From: Thermopetrobacter sp. TC1
GTDB taxonomy: Bacteria; Pseudomonadota; Alphaproteobacteria; Rhizobiales; Aestuariivirgaceae
Direction: 5' to 3'
Length of the DNA: 64,000 nucleotides
Assembly (NCBI RefSeq): GCF_000746275.1
Contig: NZ_KN050828.1
Span: forward strand, 12,930 to 76,929
A program made the translations under genes and the position numbers. Below, piece by piece: positions 1-9,175 of this stretch. Below the pieces are notes generated by a model. It was not told the origin of the DNA and did no database searches. It saw only the letters and a list, made by a program, of their open reading frames with translations. Every line of letters begins with the position of its first letter. The first letter of the stretch is position 1.

Positions 1-310
1 CCCCGCCTATAGCATGAGTGGCGGGGTAACATACCCCGCCAAAATGTTGAAGGAACGGGATAAAATCCCGTTCCGGCATTTTATGTCCAGACGGCACAAA
101 TCAAACCATTTGGCAAGTGCCATCGCCCACCCAAAACGCCTCATTTTTGGCCCTGGATTGCCGGGACGGGGCCCGGCAATGACGTTTTCTTTTTTCTATC
201 AATGAGTTAAGCAACTAGCACCCAACGCATGGAAAGTCTTTTTTCTACGGTTGATGAGGCGGTAACCTCATACTTCTTGAACTTCCTTGGACACGCTTGG
301 GCTTTCGCCG
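1..310 (+). repeat. Hairpin-cluster repeat family A, copy 1 (5' end cut by window edge)
   Basis: This gene-free stretch is the first of four related intergenic repeats; the others are near 969-1484, 6790-6985 and 30316-30690. It contains two perfect 10-bp hairpins with three-base loops: 19-28 pairs with 32-41, and 52-61 pairs with 65-74. A third hairpin (ATTGCCGGG with CCCGGCAAT, about 157-180) follows, then a common tail with ATCAATGAGTTAA and GGAAAGTC. The right end runs into a reversed fragment of repeat family B (about 305-350). I see no gene in 1-403. Confidence 0.75.
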
Positions 311-403
311 GGGTGACAAGATAGATGGCAATCTTGTGTCGTGTGGTTAGTTCTCGTGGGCCAGGTCCGGGGTATCGCTGCGGGAAGCCGCACGAGGAGC
401 CGT

Positions 404-838
404 TCAGCTGCCGGCAAGGGCCTTCTGCGCCTCTTCGCGGATGCGCTGCATCATGGATTTCAGGCCGTTGGCGCGCTGGGGCGTGAGGTGTTCCTCCAGG
501 CCAAGGCGGCGCATGTTGCCCTCCATGTCCATCTCAAGGATCTCCCGGGCCTTGCGGCCGGAGACCATGGAAAGCAGCACGGCGATTAAGCCCTTGACGA
601 TGAGGGCATCGGAATCCGCCTTCAGATACAAAACGGCTTCCTCCGTGCCCGGATTTTCCACCTCCGGCAGGATCCACACCTGCGAGACGCAGCCATGCAC
701 GCGGTTGGCCTCGGTGCGCGCCTCATCGGGAAAGGGCGGCAGCTCCTTGCCCAGCTCGATGAGATAGCGATAGCGGTCCTCCCAGTCCTCGAGAAACTCG
801 AAGTCCGCAGCAATGTCTTCAAAGCGGCGATCGGTCAT
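404..838 (-). CDS. sufE: SufE-family Fe-S cluster assembly sulfur acceptor
   Basis: This 144-residue protein matches SufE in length and in sequence. It has an acidic N-terminus, then FEFLEDWEDRYRYLIELGKE, and then the segment NRVHGCVSQVWI, whose cysteine (about residue 51) is the persulfide acceptor in this family. SufE takes sulfur from the cysteine desulfurase SufS and passes it to the SufBCD scaffold in the cytoplasm. The rest of the suf operon is not in the window, but the Fe-S carrier gene mrp lies 0.7 kb away on the same strand. The ATG at 838 is the only good start before the homology begins. Family assignment is firm; partnership with SufS is inferred. Confidence 0.9.
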   Translation of the reverse strand: MTDRRFEDIAADFEFLEDWEDRYRYLIELGKELPPFPDEARTEANRVHGCVSQVWILPEVENPGTEEAVLYLKADSDALIVKGLIAVLLSMVSGRKAREILEMDMEGNMRRLGLEEHLTPQRANGLKSMMQRIREEAQKALAGS

Positions 839-968
839 GGCGTTTCAAACCGTTGAGAAAGGCCTTTCCCCGCCGCCGGTGATAGCCGTCCTTTCAGGCG
901 GGCACAAGGTGTTGGGTTTAAGGGAGCGGGTTTAAGGAGCACTCCTTTCGCCGGAAGCACTCCCATCG
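839..968. other. Gene-free spacer upstream of sufE
   Basis: The sequence between the sufE start and repeat copy A2 shows no convincing open frame in either direction. It presumably holds the sufE promoter, but I could not pick a clear -35/-10 pair. Confidence 0.4.
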
Positions 969-1484
969 CCGGAAAGATATTGTATATCCTTCCGGAACGT
1001 TTCGGCGGGGTTTTGAACCCCGCCTCAAGGCATGGATGGCGGGGGAACATGCCCCGCCAAAATGTTGAAGGAACGGGATGAAATTCCGTTCCGGCATTTT
1101 ATGTCCAGACGGCACAAATCAAACCATTTGGCGAGCGTCAACGCCCACCAAAACCGCCTCATTCCTGGCCCTGGATTGCCAGGATCCCGGTTCAAGCCCG
1201 GGACAGGTAATGCCGTCAATGACGTTTTCTCTTGCTTTATCAATGAGTTAAACAATCAACACCCAACTTATGCACACTACACGATACAACGTCGCCATCT
1301 TTCTCGTCACCCCGGCGAAAGCCGGGGTCTCGAGCCACAAATGCATGAGTCAATGGCCTGAGATACCGGCTTACGCCGGTATGACGGTATAAGTGTCGTG
1401 CAGTGTGCAACTTTTGGAAAGTCTTTTTTCCTCGTTCGATTTGGTGTCAACAGCCCGCTTCCTGAATTTTCTTGGCCAGGCATG
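969..1484 (+). repeat. Repeat family A, copy 2, interrupted by a family B element
   Basis: The copy runs from a near-perfect hairpin, CCGGAAAGATAT with ATATCCTTCCGG (about 970-996), through GGCGGGGTT-TTG-AACCCCGCC and then hairpins equivalent to those at 19-41 and 52-74 of copy 1. The common tail is split: CCCAACTT at 1262-1269 resumes as AACTTTTGGAAAGTC at 1409. A 137-bp family B element sits in between. In copy 4 the same point reads CCCAACTCTTGGAAAG without interruption. Confidence 0.75.
1272..1408 (+). mobile_element. MITE-like element, repeat family B copy 1, inserted in repeat A2
   Basis: This 137-bp element has terminal inverted repeats of 16 bases: GCACACTACACGATAC at the left end and, read inward from the right end, GCACACTGCACGACAC (two differences). 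It is flanked by AACTTAT (1265-1271) and AACTTTT (1409-1415), which look like a 7-base target duplication with one later change. It encodes no protein. Inside are two hairpins: CCCCGGC-GAAA-GCCGGGG at 1310-1327 and ATACCGGC-TTAC-GCCGGTAT at 1363-1382. Relatives lie at about 305-350 (fragment), 6453-7076 (split), 26373-26514 and 50831-50968. Confidence 0.7.
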
Positions 1485-1512
1485 AAAAAGGGCGGGATTT
1501 CTGGTCCCGCCC
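1485..1512 (-). terminator. Rho-independent terminator of mrp
   Basis: Read on the minus strand, GGGCGGGA (1512-1505) pairs with TCCCGCCC (1497-1490) across a 7-base loop. Five T follow at once (A run at 1485-1489 on the plus strand). The hairpin lies 37 bases past the mrp stop. Confidence 0.8.
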
Positions 1513-1548
1513 GGGTGGTGTCTGGCCTCTTGATGAGCGATCGGCCGG

Positions 1549-2679
1549 TTATTCCACGACGATGCGCGGCATGGATTTCTTGCCGGTGTCGCCGGTCTTG
1601 AGCTTGGCCCAGACGGCCTCGGCCATTTCGCGGTAGGCCTTGGCGTGCGGGCTTTCCGGCTCGGTGGCGACGATGGGGCGGCCGGTGTCGGAGCGCTCGC
1701 GCAGCTCCGGATCCAGCGGAATCTCGCCAAGGAAGGGCACGCCCATGCGCTCGGCCTCCTGACGCGCGCCGCCGTGGCCGAAGATCTCGTGCCGGGTGTC
1801 GCAGTTGGGGCAGATGAAGTAGCTCATGTTCTCCACAATGCCGAGGATGGGCACGTTCACGCGCTTGAACATGTTCAGACCCTTTCGCGCATCGATCAGC
1901 GCCAGATCCTGCGGCGTGGAGACGATGATGGCGCCGGAAAGCGGCACCTGCTGGGCCATGGTCAGCTGCGCATCGCCCGTGCCCGGCGGCATGTCCACCA
2001 CCATGACATCAAGATCCCCCCAGGAGATCTCGTGCATCATCTGCTGCAGGGCCGACATGACCATGGGCCCGCGCCAGATGACCGGCGTGGCCTCGTCCAC
2101 GACGAAGCCGATGGACATGGCCTTCAGCCCGTAGGCCTCCAGCGCCGCCAGCTTCTCCGGATTTTCCGGATCGGGCTGCGGCTCCTGCTTCAGCCCCAGC
2201 AGCTTGGGCAGCGAGGGGCCGTAGATGTCCGCATCGAGAATGCCGACCTTCAGGCCCAAGGAGGCGAGCGCCAAGGCCAGGTTGATGGCGGTGGTGGACT
2301 TGCCCACACCGCCCTTGCCCGAGGCGACGGCGATGATGTGATCCACGCCCGGAATGCCCGGCGCCTGCGAGGCGGTGGGCGGCTGGGGCTTGCGGCCGCG
2401 CTGCTGGCCCGGCTGGCCCGCGCCCTCCTTCTTCTCGGCGGTCAAGGCCACCATGACTTTGTCCACGCCCTCAAGGGCGGAGACGGCCTCCTCCGCCGCC
2501 TTGCGCACCGGCTCATAGGCCTGGGCCTGATCGGGGTCCACCTGCAGGGCGAACATGACGTTCTTGCCGGCGATGACGATTTCGGAAACCATGCCGGCGG
2601 ACACGATGTCCACATCCCCGCCCGGCGCCTTCACGGCCTTGAGGGCCTCAAGAACCTTCTCCTTCGTAATCTCGCTCAT
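1549..2679 (-). CDS. mrp: Mrp/ApbC/NBP35-family Fe-S carrier ATPase
   Basis: This 376-residue protein has an N-terminal DUF59-type domain (about residues 1-80), a Pro/Gln-rich linker (85-110) and a ParA/MinD-like ATPase domain. The deviant Walker A GKGGVGKST starts at residue 121. The C-P-N-C pair at 290-293 is the metal-binding CxxC that in this family bridges a transferable 4Fe-4S cluster between two subunits. Expected role: delivery of Fe-S clusters to apoproteins in the cytoplasm, fitting the nearby sufE. The ATG at 2679 is preceded by a weak AGGT/AGAGAAG ribosome site. A clear terminator follows the gene. Confidence 0.93.
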   Translation of the reverse strand: MSEITKEKVLEALKAVKAPGGDVDIVSAGMVSEIVIAGKNVMFALQVDPDQAQAYEPVRKAAEEAVSALEGVDKVMVALTAEKKEGAGQPGQQRGRKPQPPTASQAPGIPGVDHIIAVASGKGGVGKSTTAINLALALASLGLKVGILDADIYGPSLPKLLGLKQEPQPDPENPEKLAALEAYGLKAMSIGFVVDEATPVIWRGPMVMSALQQMMHEISWGDLDVMVVDMPPGTGDAQLTMAQQVPLSGAIIVSTPQDLALIDARKGLNMFKRVNVPILGIVENMSYFICPNCDTRHEIFGHGGARQEAERMGVPFLGEIPLDPELRERSDTGRPIVATEPESPHAKAYREMAEAVWAKLKTGDTGKKSMPRIVVE

Positions 2680-2989
2680 GACTTCTCTACCTGCTGACTG
2701 GCTGTGATGCGATTGCGTTCATGATCCCTGCCGTCCGGCCGCATGCGAAAGTTAGGCGGCCGGTCTGCCGGGGCCTTGCTAGCACATTTGCGCCCCGGCG
2801 GGTAAGTGCCGATTTCACGCTGGCGCGTTCTGATGCCCTGTTTCCCCCGAAACGCCGGATCCTGGCCGCACGTCTCCCTGCCCGCGCGGGGCGGAGAAGA
2901 CGCTGTGTTGAGACCCTGCGTGGCGCACAGCGGCGCCTGCCCCATCCGTTTTTACGGGCGCCCGGCCCGATGGCCACACGGGTGAACCG
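2680..2989. other. Gene-free spacer between iclR-type gene and mrp
   Basis: These 310 bases contain several open frames on both strands, but all are GC-skew artefacts without recognisable sequence or a ribosome site. The mrp promoter should be here; I see nothing else. Confidence 0.4.
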
Positions 2990-3868
2990 TCACGATCCCG
3001 TCTTCTGCAGGCGCACGGGCCAGCGGCCGCCCATCTCATGGGTGATGTCGGCAGCGGCCTCCATCACCAGCGCGCCCAGCTGACCAAGGCGGGCGGAGCC
3101 GATGCGGGCAGCGGGGCCGGAGACGGAGATGCCGGCGATGGGCTCGGCATGTTCGTCGAAGATGACGGACGCCACGCAGCGCAGGCCGATGGCGGTTTCC
3201 TCGTCATCGATGGCGAAGCCGCGGGAGCGGATGCGGGCCAGCTCCTTGCGCAGCTCGCTTTCCGAGGTGATGGTGCGCGCTGTCAACGGGCGCGGATCCC
3301 AGCAGGAGAAGATCTTTTCCTGCACCGGCTCCGGCGAGAAGGCGAGCAGGGCCTTGCCGATGCCGGAGGCATGAATGTAGGCGCGGCCGCCAACGCCGGC
3401 GATGGCCCGCATCATCTTCTTGGTCTCCACCTGGGCGAGGTAGATGACCTCGCAACGGTCGAGAATGCCGAGGTTGACCGTCTCGCCGGTGATGGTCATC
3501 AGCCGCCGCATGATGGGGCGGGCGATCTGAATGAGATCCCGGGAACGGATGAAGGCCGAGCCCACCTGAAAGGCCTGCACCCCGATCATCCACACCGAGC
3601 GCTCGTTGTCGAAGCGCACATAGCGCTCGTTCTGCAGGGTGGTGAGCAGGCGATGGGCGGTGGAATTGGGCAGGCCCACCTCGCGCGCCAGCTCCGAGAG
3701 AGACAGCCCCTGCGGATGATAGGACAGGGCGTTGAGCAGCTTGAGCGCGCGCGACAGGGACTGCACCTGTCCCGAAGAGCGCAACAGCTCCTTGGACGGG
3801 ACGCGCACGTCCTGCCGGCGGACGCCGCAGGGGGTGAGGTTGTTCATGTCGCTCGTCATCTCGTTCAC
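2990..3868 (-). CDS. IclR-family transcriptional regulator
   Basis: The 292-residue protein has an unstructured N-terminus (about 30 residues). A winged helix-turn-helix follows, around SLSRALKLLNALSYH to LPNSTAHRLLTTLQ (residues 36-85). Then comes the IclR effector-binding domain with the typical segments GGRAYIHASGIGKALLAF and RGFAIDDEETAIGLRCVA. IclR proteins usually repress or activate catabolic operons in response to a small acid. The target cannot be read from context, since the neighbours are mrp and a long gene-free gap. The start is a GTG at 3868 with GGGAG about 7 bases upstream; ATG codons 3 and 7 residues later are alternatives. Confidence 0.9.
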   Translation of the reverse strand: MNEMTSDMNNLTPCGVRRQDVRVPSKELLRSSGQVQSLSRALKLLNALSYHPQGLSLSELAREVGLPNSTAHRLLTTLQNERYVRFDNERSVWMIGVQAFQVGSAFIRSRDLIQIARPIMRRLMTITGETVNLGILDRCEVIYLAQVETKKMMRAIAGVGGRAYIHASGIGKALLAFSPEPVQEKIFSCWDPRPLTARTITSESELRKELARIRSRGFAIDDEETAIGLRCVASVIFDEHAEPIAGISVSGPAARIGSARLGQLGALVMEAAADITHEMGGRWPVRLQKTGS

Positions 3869-4609
3869 CAGTCTTCTCCCGTCTTTCCTGTGGCGAGCCG
3901 CGGCGGAATGCGGCCGCCTCGCCCGGTGTTCCTGCGCTGCATCCCGGGAGAGGCCGGATGCATGCGCTCCTATCTGACAACGGGGACGCGGCGCGAGGCG
4001 AAACGCGACAGCGGCTCTCCTGGCCCATCAGCGACCTGACCTGGGCCCTTTCAGGCCTTGTGCGGGATCGCTTGCGTTCGCCCCCGGTTCGCGCCAACCG
4101 TTCATGCAAATGCGAGGCGCTTGCATCAATCGGTCAAACTGTGATGCATGCCTCTTTTTCCGACCTTTTTACTCGGTTTTTTGAACGAGTCAAGCCTTTC
4201 CTGCCCGTCCATCTGATGGAAGGGCATTCCATTGTGGATAAAGGTGTTCGAGCTCAGCGTGCAGTGACGCAACTGATCATCGATCACCCCATTCCTGGTC
4301 CTGGACTGGCGGAACACGTGGGACGGTGACGATTCGTGTGGTGATTCAATGCCTTAAGAACCACCCTTTTTCCTTTTGCTAGGCCGGCGCGAATCATGTT
4401 TATCCGCGTCTTCCCCACTCTGTCACAATCGGGCCTTGTCCCGGCTGTCCAGGGGCGGCCAGCGATACAGAGTGGGGCTTATGAGATGTCTGATCCGGGG
4501 CTGAGCCTTTGAATGGAACGGTTTTTCAAAAGAGCCATACGCTTCTGGCCTTGCCGGCCAGCCAAAGCCATCGCCTTGCAAGACCGCTTCGAGTCAGAAT
4601 CCGTGCCGG
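3869..4609. other. Long gene-free gap (741 bases) with decayed repeat fragments
   Basis: No supportable gene lies here. A 63-codon frame on the minus strand (4126-4317) has no recognisable content. Around 4290-4320 and 4425-4460 short pieces resemble repeat family A (ATTCCTGGTCCTGGACTGGC, GGGCCTTGTCCCGGCTGTCC), so the gap probably holds worn repeat copies as well as the promoter of the IclR gene. Confidence 0.4.
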
Positions 4610-6280
4610 TCACATGTTGGGATAGTTGGGCCCCTCGCCGCCCTGGGGCGGGGTCCAGGTGATGTTCTGATAGGGATCCTTGATGTCGCAGGTCTTGCAG
4701 TGCAGGCAGTTGGCGGCGTTGATGCGGAAGACCTTCCCGCCCTTTTCCTCCACGATTTCGTAGACGGCCGCCGGGCAATAGCGCTGTGCGGGCTCGGCAT
4801 ATTCGGCCAGGCCTTTGCGCAGGGGCAGCTCCGGATCCTTCAGCTTCAGGTGAACCGGCTGATCCTCCTCGTGAAAGGTGCCGGAATAGGCCAAGGAGGT
4901 GAGGCGGTCGAAGGTGATCCTGCCGTCGGGCCTGGGATAATCGATGCGGCGGGCACGCTGAGCAGGTTTCAAGGTCTCGTGATCGGCGTGGCGGTGATGC
5001 AGGGTGCCGAACAGCGGCCGGCCGAAAAGATGCGCCCACCACATGTCCAGCCCGCCGAGAATGAGCCCGCCGAAAAGGCCAAAGCGGGAGAGCAGGGGCT
5101 TGACGTTGCGCACCCTGGCGAGATCCTGCCAGACCCAGGAGGCCTTCAGGGCCTCTTCGTAGGTGGCAAGGGCCTCGTCATGGGCGCGGCCGGCGGCAAG
5201 GGCCTGGACAACCGCCTCGGCGGCGAGCATGCCGCTTTTCATGGCGTTGTGCGAGCCCTTGATGCGCGGCACGTTCATGAACCCGGCGGAACAGCCGATG
5301 AGCGCCCCGCCGGGGAAGAACAGGCGCGGGATGGACTGCAGCCCGCCTTCGGTGAGGGCGCGGGCGCCATAGGCGATGCGGCGGCCGCCTTCCAGCATCT
5401 CCGACAGCAGCGGATGGCGCTTGAACTGCTGGAATTCCTCAAAGGGAGAGAGCCAGGGATTGTCGTAGTCCAGATGCACGACGAAGCCGACGGCAGCCAG
5501 GTTCTCACCGAAGTGATAGACGAAGCCGCCGCCGCCTGTGCGCACCCCCAGCGGCCAGCCCATGGTGTGCATGACCAGACCGGGCTTGTGCGCCTCAGGC
5601 CGCAGCTCCCACAGCTCCTTGATGCCGATGCCGTATTTCTGGGGATCGCGGCCCTCGGCCAGGCCATAGCGGGCGATGATGTCCTTGGCGAGGGAGCCCC
5701 GCGCGCCCTCGGCGATGAGCACATATTTGCCGGTGAGCTCCACGCCGGGCTCATACTCCGGCTTTGGCTTTCCTTCCCGGTTGAGCCCCATCTCGCCGGC
5801 GATGACGCCAATCAGCGCGCCCTTCTCGTCATGGATCGGGCGCGACGCGGCAAAACCGGGATAGATCTCCACGCCCAACGCCTCGGCCTGCTCGGCCAGC
5901 CAGCGGCAGACATTGGCGAGCGAGGCGATGTAATAGGTCTCACGGTTGCGGATGAAGGGCGGCATGAGGGCATGAGGCAGGCGCATGCCGCCCGCCGGGC
6001 CCAAAAGCCAGAACTCATCGCGGGTGACGGGCTGCTCCAGGGGGGCGCCGCGTTCCTGCCAGTCGGGAAAGAGTTCGGCAAGCGCGATCGGATCGATCAC
6101 GGCGCCTGAGAGAATGTGTGCGCCGATTTCCGAGCCCTTGTCCAGCAGGCAGACGGAAATATCCTGCCCCGCCTCGGCCGCCTTCTGCTTGCACCGGATG
6201 GCCGCGGCCAGCCCGGCGGGCCCGCCGCCGATGATCAGCACATCATAGTCCATGCGTTCGCGCGAGACGGGCTCGGTCAT
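4610..6280 (-). CDS. etfD: Electron transfer flavoprotein-ubiquinone oxidoreductase
   Basis: This 556-residue flavoprotein passes electrons from reduced ETF (fed by fatty-acid and amino-acid dehydrogenases) to ubiquinone at the inner membrane. The FAD-binding GGGPAGLAAAIR lies at residues 18-29. Near the C-terminus YCPAAVYEIVEE is followed by NCLHCKTCDIKDP, giving the four cysteines (C...C-x2-C-x2-C) of the 4Fe-4S cluster. The open frame extends 61 codons further upstream. The ATG at 6280 is chosen because AGGAGG stands 4 bases before it and homology starts just after. The genes etfAB are not in the window. Repeat-laden gaps flank the gene on both sides. Confidence 0.95.
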   Translation of the reverse strand: MTEPVSRERMDYDVLIIGGGPAGLAAAIRCKQKAAEAGQDISVCLLDKGSEIGAHILSGAVIDPIALAELFPDWQERGAPLEQPVTRDEFWLLGPAGGMRLPHALMPPFIRNRETYYIASLANVCRWLAEQAEALGVEIYPGFAASRPIHDEKGALIGVIAGEMGLNREGKPKPEYEPGVELTGKYVLIAEGARGSLAKDIIARYGLAEGRDPQKYGIGIKELWELRPEAHKPGLVMHTMGWPLGVRTGGGGFVYHFGENLAAVGFVVHLDYDNPWLSPFEEFQQFKRHPLLSEMLEGGRRIAYGARALTEGGLQSIPRLFFPGGALIGCSAGFMNVPRIKGSHNAMKSGMLAAEAVVQALAAGRAHDEALATYEEALKASWVWQDLARVRNVKPLLSRFGLFGGLILGGLDMWWAHLFGRPLFGTLHHRHADHETLKPAQRARRIDYPRPDGRITFDRLTSLAYSGTFHEEDQPVHLKLKDPELPLRKGLAEYAEPAQRYCPAAVYEIVEEKGGKVFRINAANCLHCKTCDIKDPYQNITWTPPQGGEGPNYPNM

Positions 6281-6452
6281 GTCGCCTCCTGCCCCTCGTT
6301 CGTGATCCTGTTCATCCCATGCCGCATGCATCCGGCAAGGGCCGCCGGATGGTGTCCGGCATTCTACACGTCCAGCCCCTCCCGCATCAGCCCGGCAAAA
6401 GTCTAGATCCGCCTCCGGAGCTATGGCGTTCCCCGGCGCTTGAAGCATGCCG

Positions 6453-7076
6453 GCACACGACACACACCGTTTCCATCTTCCTCGTCACCCCGTAGATCAG
6501 CCCATTGGTGTCCAATTAAATTGCTTTGTGTGTTGCGAATGATTTTCGTTATTAAGAGTGCAAGCACTCACATGCACCATAGATGCTTTTACCTAGGCAT
6601 TTCCCCCACCATCGCCCAAACTTAGAGTATGTTATTTTTAACTGGAATATCAATAAGTTACGTCATGCCCGGGCTTGTCCCGGGCATCCAGGGGCGGTTT
6701 AAACATTCAGCAGTGGCAGGCAGGAACGCTTCTTTTAGGCTCTGTCCTTAAAAAGGGACCTCTCATCAAAAAAGCATACGGCTCCGATCAAGCCTGCTGG
6801 CGAACACCATCGCCATCCAAAACCGCCTCATTCCTAGCCCTGGATTGCCGGGACAAGGCCCGGCAATGACGTTTTCTTGTGATTTATCAATGAGTTAAAC
6901 AACAACCCCCTAGCTCATGGAAAGTCTTTTTTCCTTGGTCGATTTGGCGTCAACAGCACCTTCCTGAATTTTTTGGACAGGCATGGGCGAAAGCCCGGGG
7001 TCTCGGGCCGCAAACTCATGCAAGTGCGGCCTTAGATACCGGCTGATCTACGGCATGACGAAGTGTATGTCGTGCG
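6453..7076 (+). repeat. Family B element split by a family A fragment, upstream of the sugar transferase gene
   Basis: The left part of a family B element (from GCACACGACACACACC at 6453 to CGTCACCCCG near 6491) and its right part (GGCGAAAGCCCGGGGTCTC, about 6978-6996, to the end near 7076) are separated by roughly 490 bases. Inside that gap is the 3' portion of repeat family A (about 6790-6985: GCCTCATTCC, ATTGCCGGG hairpin, ATCAATGAGTTAA, GGAAAGTC). CGTAGATCAGCC (about 6490) and GGCTGATCTACG (about 7041) are inverted copies. No gene is supportable between 6281 and 7203. Confidence 0.55.
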
Positions 7077-7308
7077 ATCTGGCGCAGGACTTGCATCGAT
7101 TTTCTTACACACGCGCAAGCCGTCCGCCCCGTCCCGAAATGGCACAGAGGCGGGCGAAAAAGCGGTGCGATTGGTTGACAAGACATTGAAAGGAGAAGGC
7201 GAATTGTCCCGCGCCTTCAAGCGCGCCCTTAAGCCCGGTGTGGCAGGATCGGTTCCGGTGGGATCAACGGGGAGTGACGCGGAACCGTCCGCTCGGGAGG
7301 ACGCCAAG

Positions 7309-8940
7309 ATGAAAGCGCTACAGACCATGCACGGGTTTTCGCCTTCCATGCGCGAGATGCATGGAGGCAGAGCGGCGCCAACGGACCGCGCCCGCAGGCC
7401 GGCCGAGGACCAGGATCGGGGGCTTGCGCGCGATGCGTTCATGCCGGGCAAGCCGGCGGCGACGCCAAACGTGGCCAAAGAAGGGCCTAATCTCAGGAAG
7501 CATCCGGATGGACAGGCGAACGAGGCCAAGACGGCCTACATTGCGCCGGAGATCATCCAGCGGCTTGTTAAGATCGGCGATTTTGCCGCGCTGCTCACCC
7601 TCGCCGTGTTCCTGACCGTGCCGTTCATGCGCGATGCCTATCAGACAACGCTCGTGGGCTTTTTCGCGCTTACGCTGACGTTCACCACGCTGGTGGTGCT
7701 GCGGGCGGCGGGATTGTATGAAATTTCGGCGATCACGGCGCCTGTCCGAAACATCCCGAAAGCGGTCCTGCTGTTGTCTCTCGTCGGCCTGGCCGGCTTT
7801 GCGCTGCTGCATGCGATCCTGCCCGTTTCGGGCTGGCAGCGGCTGGCGTGCTGGACCGTGCTGGGCGGTGCCTGGATGGCGCTTTCCCGGACCGGGCTGG
7901 CCCTGTGGGCCATTCCGAAGGCGAAGGCCGGCGCCTTCCGTCTGCGCATTGCCATCGTCGGCGGCGGCGAGGCGGCGGAAGAAGCCATTGACACGCTGGA
8001 GTCCTCCCCCGGGCTGGATGTGGAAATTGTTGGTCTGTTCGATGATCGTCATGACGAGCGCTCGCCGGAGCACATCCGCCGCTATCGCAAGCTGGGGCGC
8101 ATCGCCGATCTCAACGATTATGCCCGGCACAACCGCGTGGATCTGGTCATCGTCGCCATTCCGCTTTCGGCGGAAGAGCGGCTGCTGCACATTCTGAAGC
8201 GCTTGTGGGAGCTGCCGGTGGACATCCGCATTTCCGGTCAGGCCAGCCGCCTGAAGCTCTCACCGCGCGCCTATGATTACCTGGGCAACCTGCCTCTGCT
8301 TGCGGTCTTCGACAAGCCGCTCGGCACCTGGGGCTGGTTCGTCAAGGAGGTGTTCGACCGGGTGGTGGCGGCACTCCTGCTCATCCTGTTCGCGCCGGTG
8401 ATGGCGGCGGTGGCGCTGGCCATCAAGCTGGAAAGCCCGGGCCCAGTGCTGTTCCGGCAGAAGCGCTATGGCTTCAACAACGAGCTGATTGAGGTTTACA
8501 AGTTCCGCTCCATGTATGTGGATCGCTGTGATGCCAACGCCAGCCGTCTGGTGACCAAGGATGATCCGCGCGTGACCAGGGTGGGGCGTTTCATCCGCAA
8601 GACCTCGCTTGATGAGCTGCCGCAGCTGTTCAACGTGCTGAAGGGCGAGCTCTCCCTGGTGGGCCCGCGCCCGCACGCCACCCAGGCCAAGGCGGCGGAT
8701 GCCCTGTATCAGGAAGTGGTGGACGGCTACTTCGCCCGTCACAAGGTCAAGCCGGGCATAACCGGCTGGGCCCAGATCAACGGCTGGCGCGGCGAGACGG
8801 ATACCTACGAGAAGATCATCAACCGGGTGAAATACGATCTCGAGTACATCGAGAACTGGTCGATCTGGTTCGACATCTACATCCTGCTGATGACGCCGAT
8901 TGCGCTGTTCTCGCGCAAGAATGCCGAGCATGCCTATTGA
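7309..8940 (+). CDS. Undecaprenyl-phosphate sugar-1-phosphate transferase (WcaJ/CpsE type)
   Basis: A membrane enzyme that starts polysaccharide synthesis by moving a sugar-1-phosphate from a nucleotide sugar to undecaprenyl phosphate. After a charged, unstructured N-terminus come four hydrophobic segments and a CoA-binding-like Rossmann region (RIAIVGGGEAAEEAI). A fifth membrane helix (DRVVAALLLILFAPVMAAVA) leads into the catalytic domain with ESPGPVLFRQKRYG, KFRSM, TSLDELPQLFNVLKG, SLVGPRPH and KPGITGWAQINGWRG. It ends in the usual hydrophobic tail. The ATG at 7309 has GGGAGG 8 bases upstream (543 residues). A TTG at 7204 with AAGGAG is a plausible earlier start. It stands alone, without other glycosyltransferases. 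Confidence 0.9.
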   Translation: MKALQTMHGFSPSMREMHGGRAAPTDRARRPAEDQDRGLARDAFMPGKPAATPNVAKEGPNLRKHPDGQANEAKTAYIAPEIIQRLVKIGDFAALLTLAVFLTVPFMRDAYQTTLVGFFALTLTFTTLVVLRAAGLYEISAITAPVRNIPKAVLLLSLVGLAGFALLHAILPVSGWQRLACWTVLGGAWMALSRTGLALWAIPKAKAGAFRLRIAIVGGGEAAEEAIDTLESSPGLDVEIVGLFDDRHDERSPEHIRRYRKLGRIADLNDYARHNRVDLVIVAIPLSAEERLLHILKRLWELPVDIRISGQASRLKLSPRAYDYLGNLPLLAVFDKPLGTWGWFVKEVFDRVVAALLLILFAPVMAAVALAIKLESPGPVLFRQKRYGFNNELIEVYKFRSMYVDRCDANASRLVTKDDPRVTRVGRFIRKTSLDELPQLFNVLKGELSLVGPRPHATQAKAADALYQEVVDGYFARHKVKPGITGWAQINGWRGETDTYEKIINRVKYDLEYIENWSIWFDIYILLMTPIALFSRKNAEHAY

Positions 8941-8967
8941 GCGGGGCCTTTACGCCCCCTCGCCTTC

Positions 8968-8998
8968 GGCCGGGTGTGATGCCGCCGCACACCCGGCC
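8968..8998 (+). terminator. Hairpin after the sugar transferase gene
   Basis: GGCCGGGTGTG at 8968-8978 pairs perfectly with CACACCCGGCC at 8988-8998, 28 bases after the stop codon. There is no T run, so it may be a stability or pausing hairpin rather than a full intrinsic terminator. Confidence 0.45.
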
Positions 8999-9175
8999 GG
9001 AAGCGTTTGAAAAGCTTGCCGGGTGTTCATGCTTTTGTCCTTGCCGTTGCGGCGCTTGCGGGAGTATCTAGACAGACACGTGCGATCATGCGCCGCCGGA
9101 TTTTGCCTGCAGGGCAGCCGTTGCGGTATTGGGAACGCCAGAGCAACAGCCGAAGGCTTCAGCACAGACAGATCC

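Noticed and set aside
1190-1206. tRNA T-arm-like sequence (CCCGG-TTCAAGC-CCGGG) in repeat A copies 2 and 4
   Set aside because: No acceptor, D or anticodon stem surrounds it. It is part of the repeat family.
1-3000. CRISPR array from recurring palindromes in the first 1.5 kb
   Set aside because: The hairpins are not equally spaced direct repeats with unique spacers; they are two dispersed repeat families. No cas gene is present.
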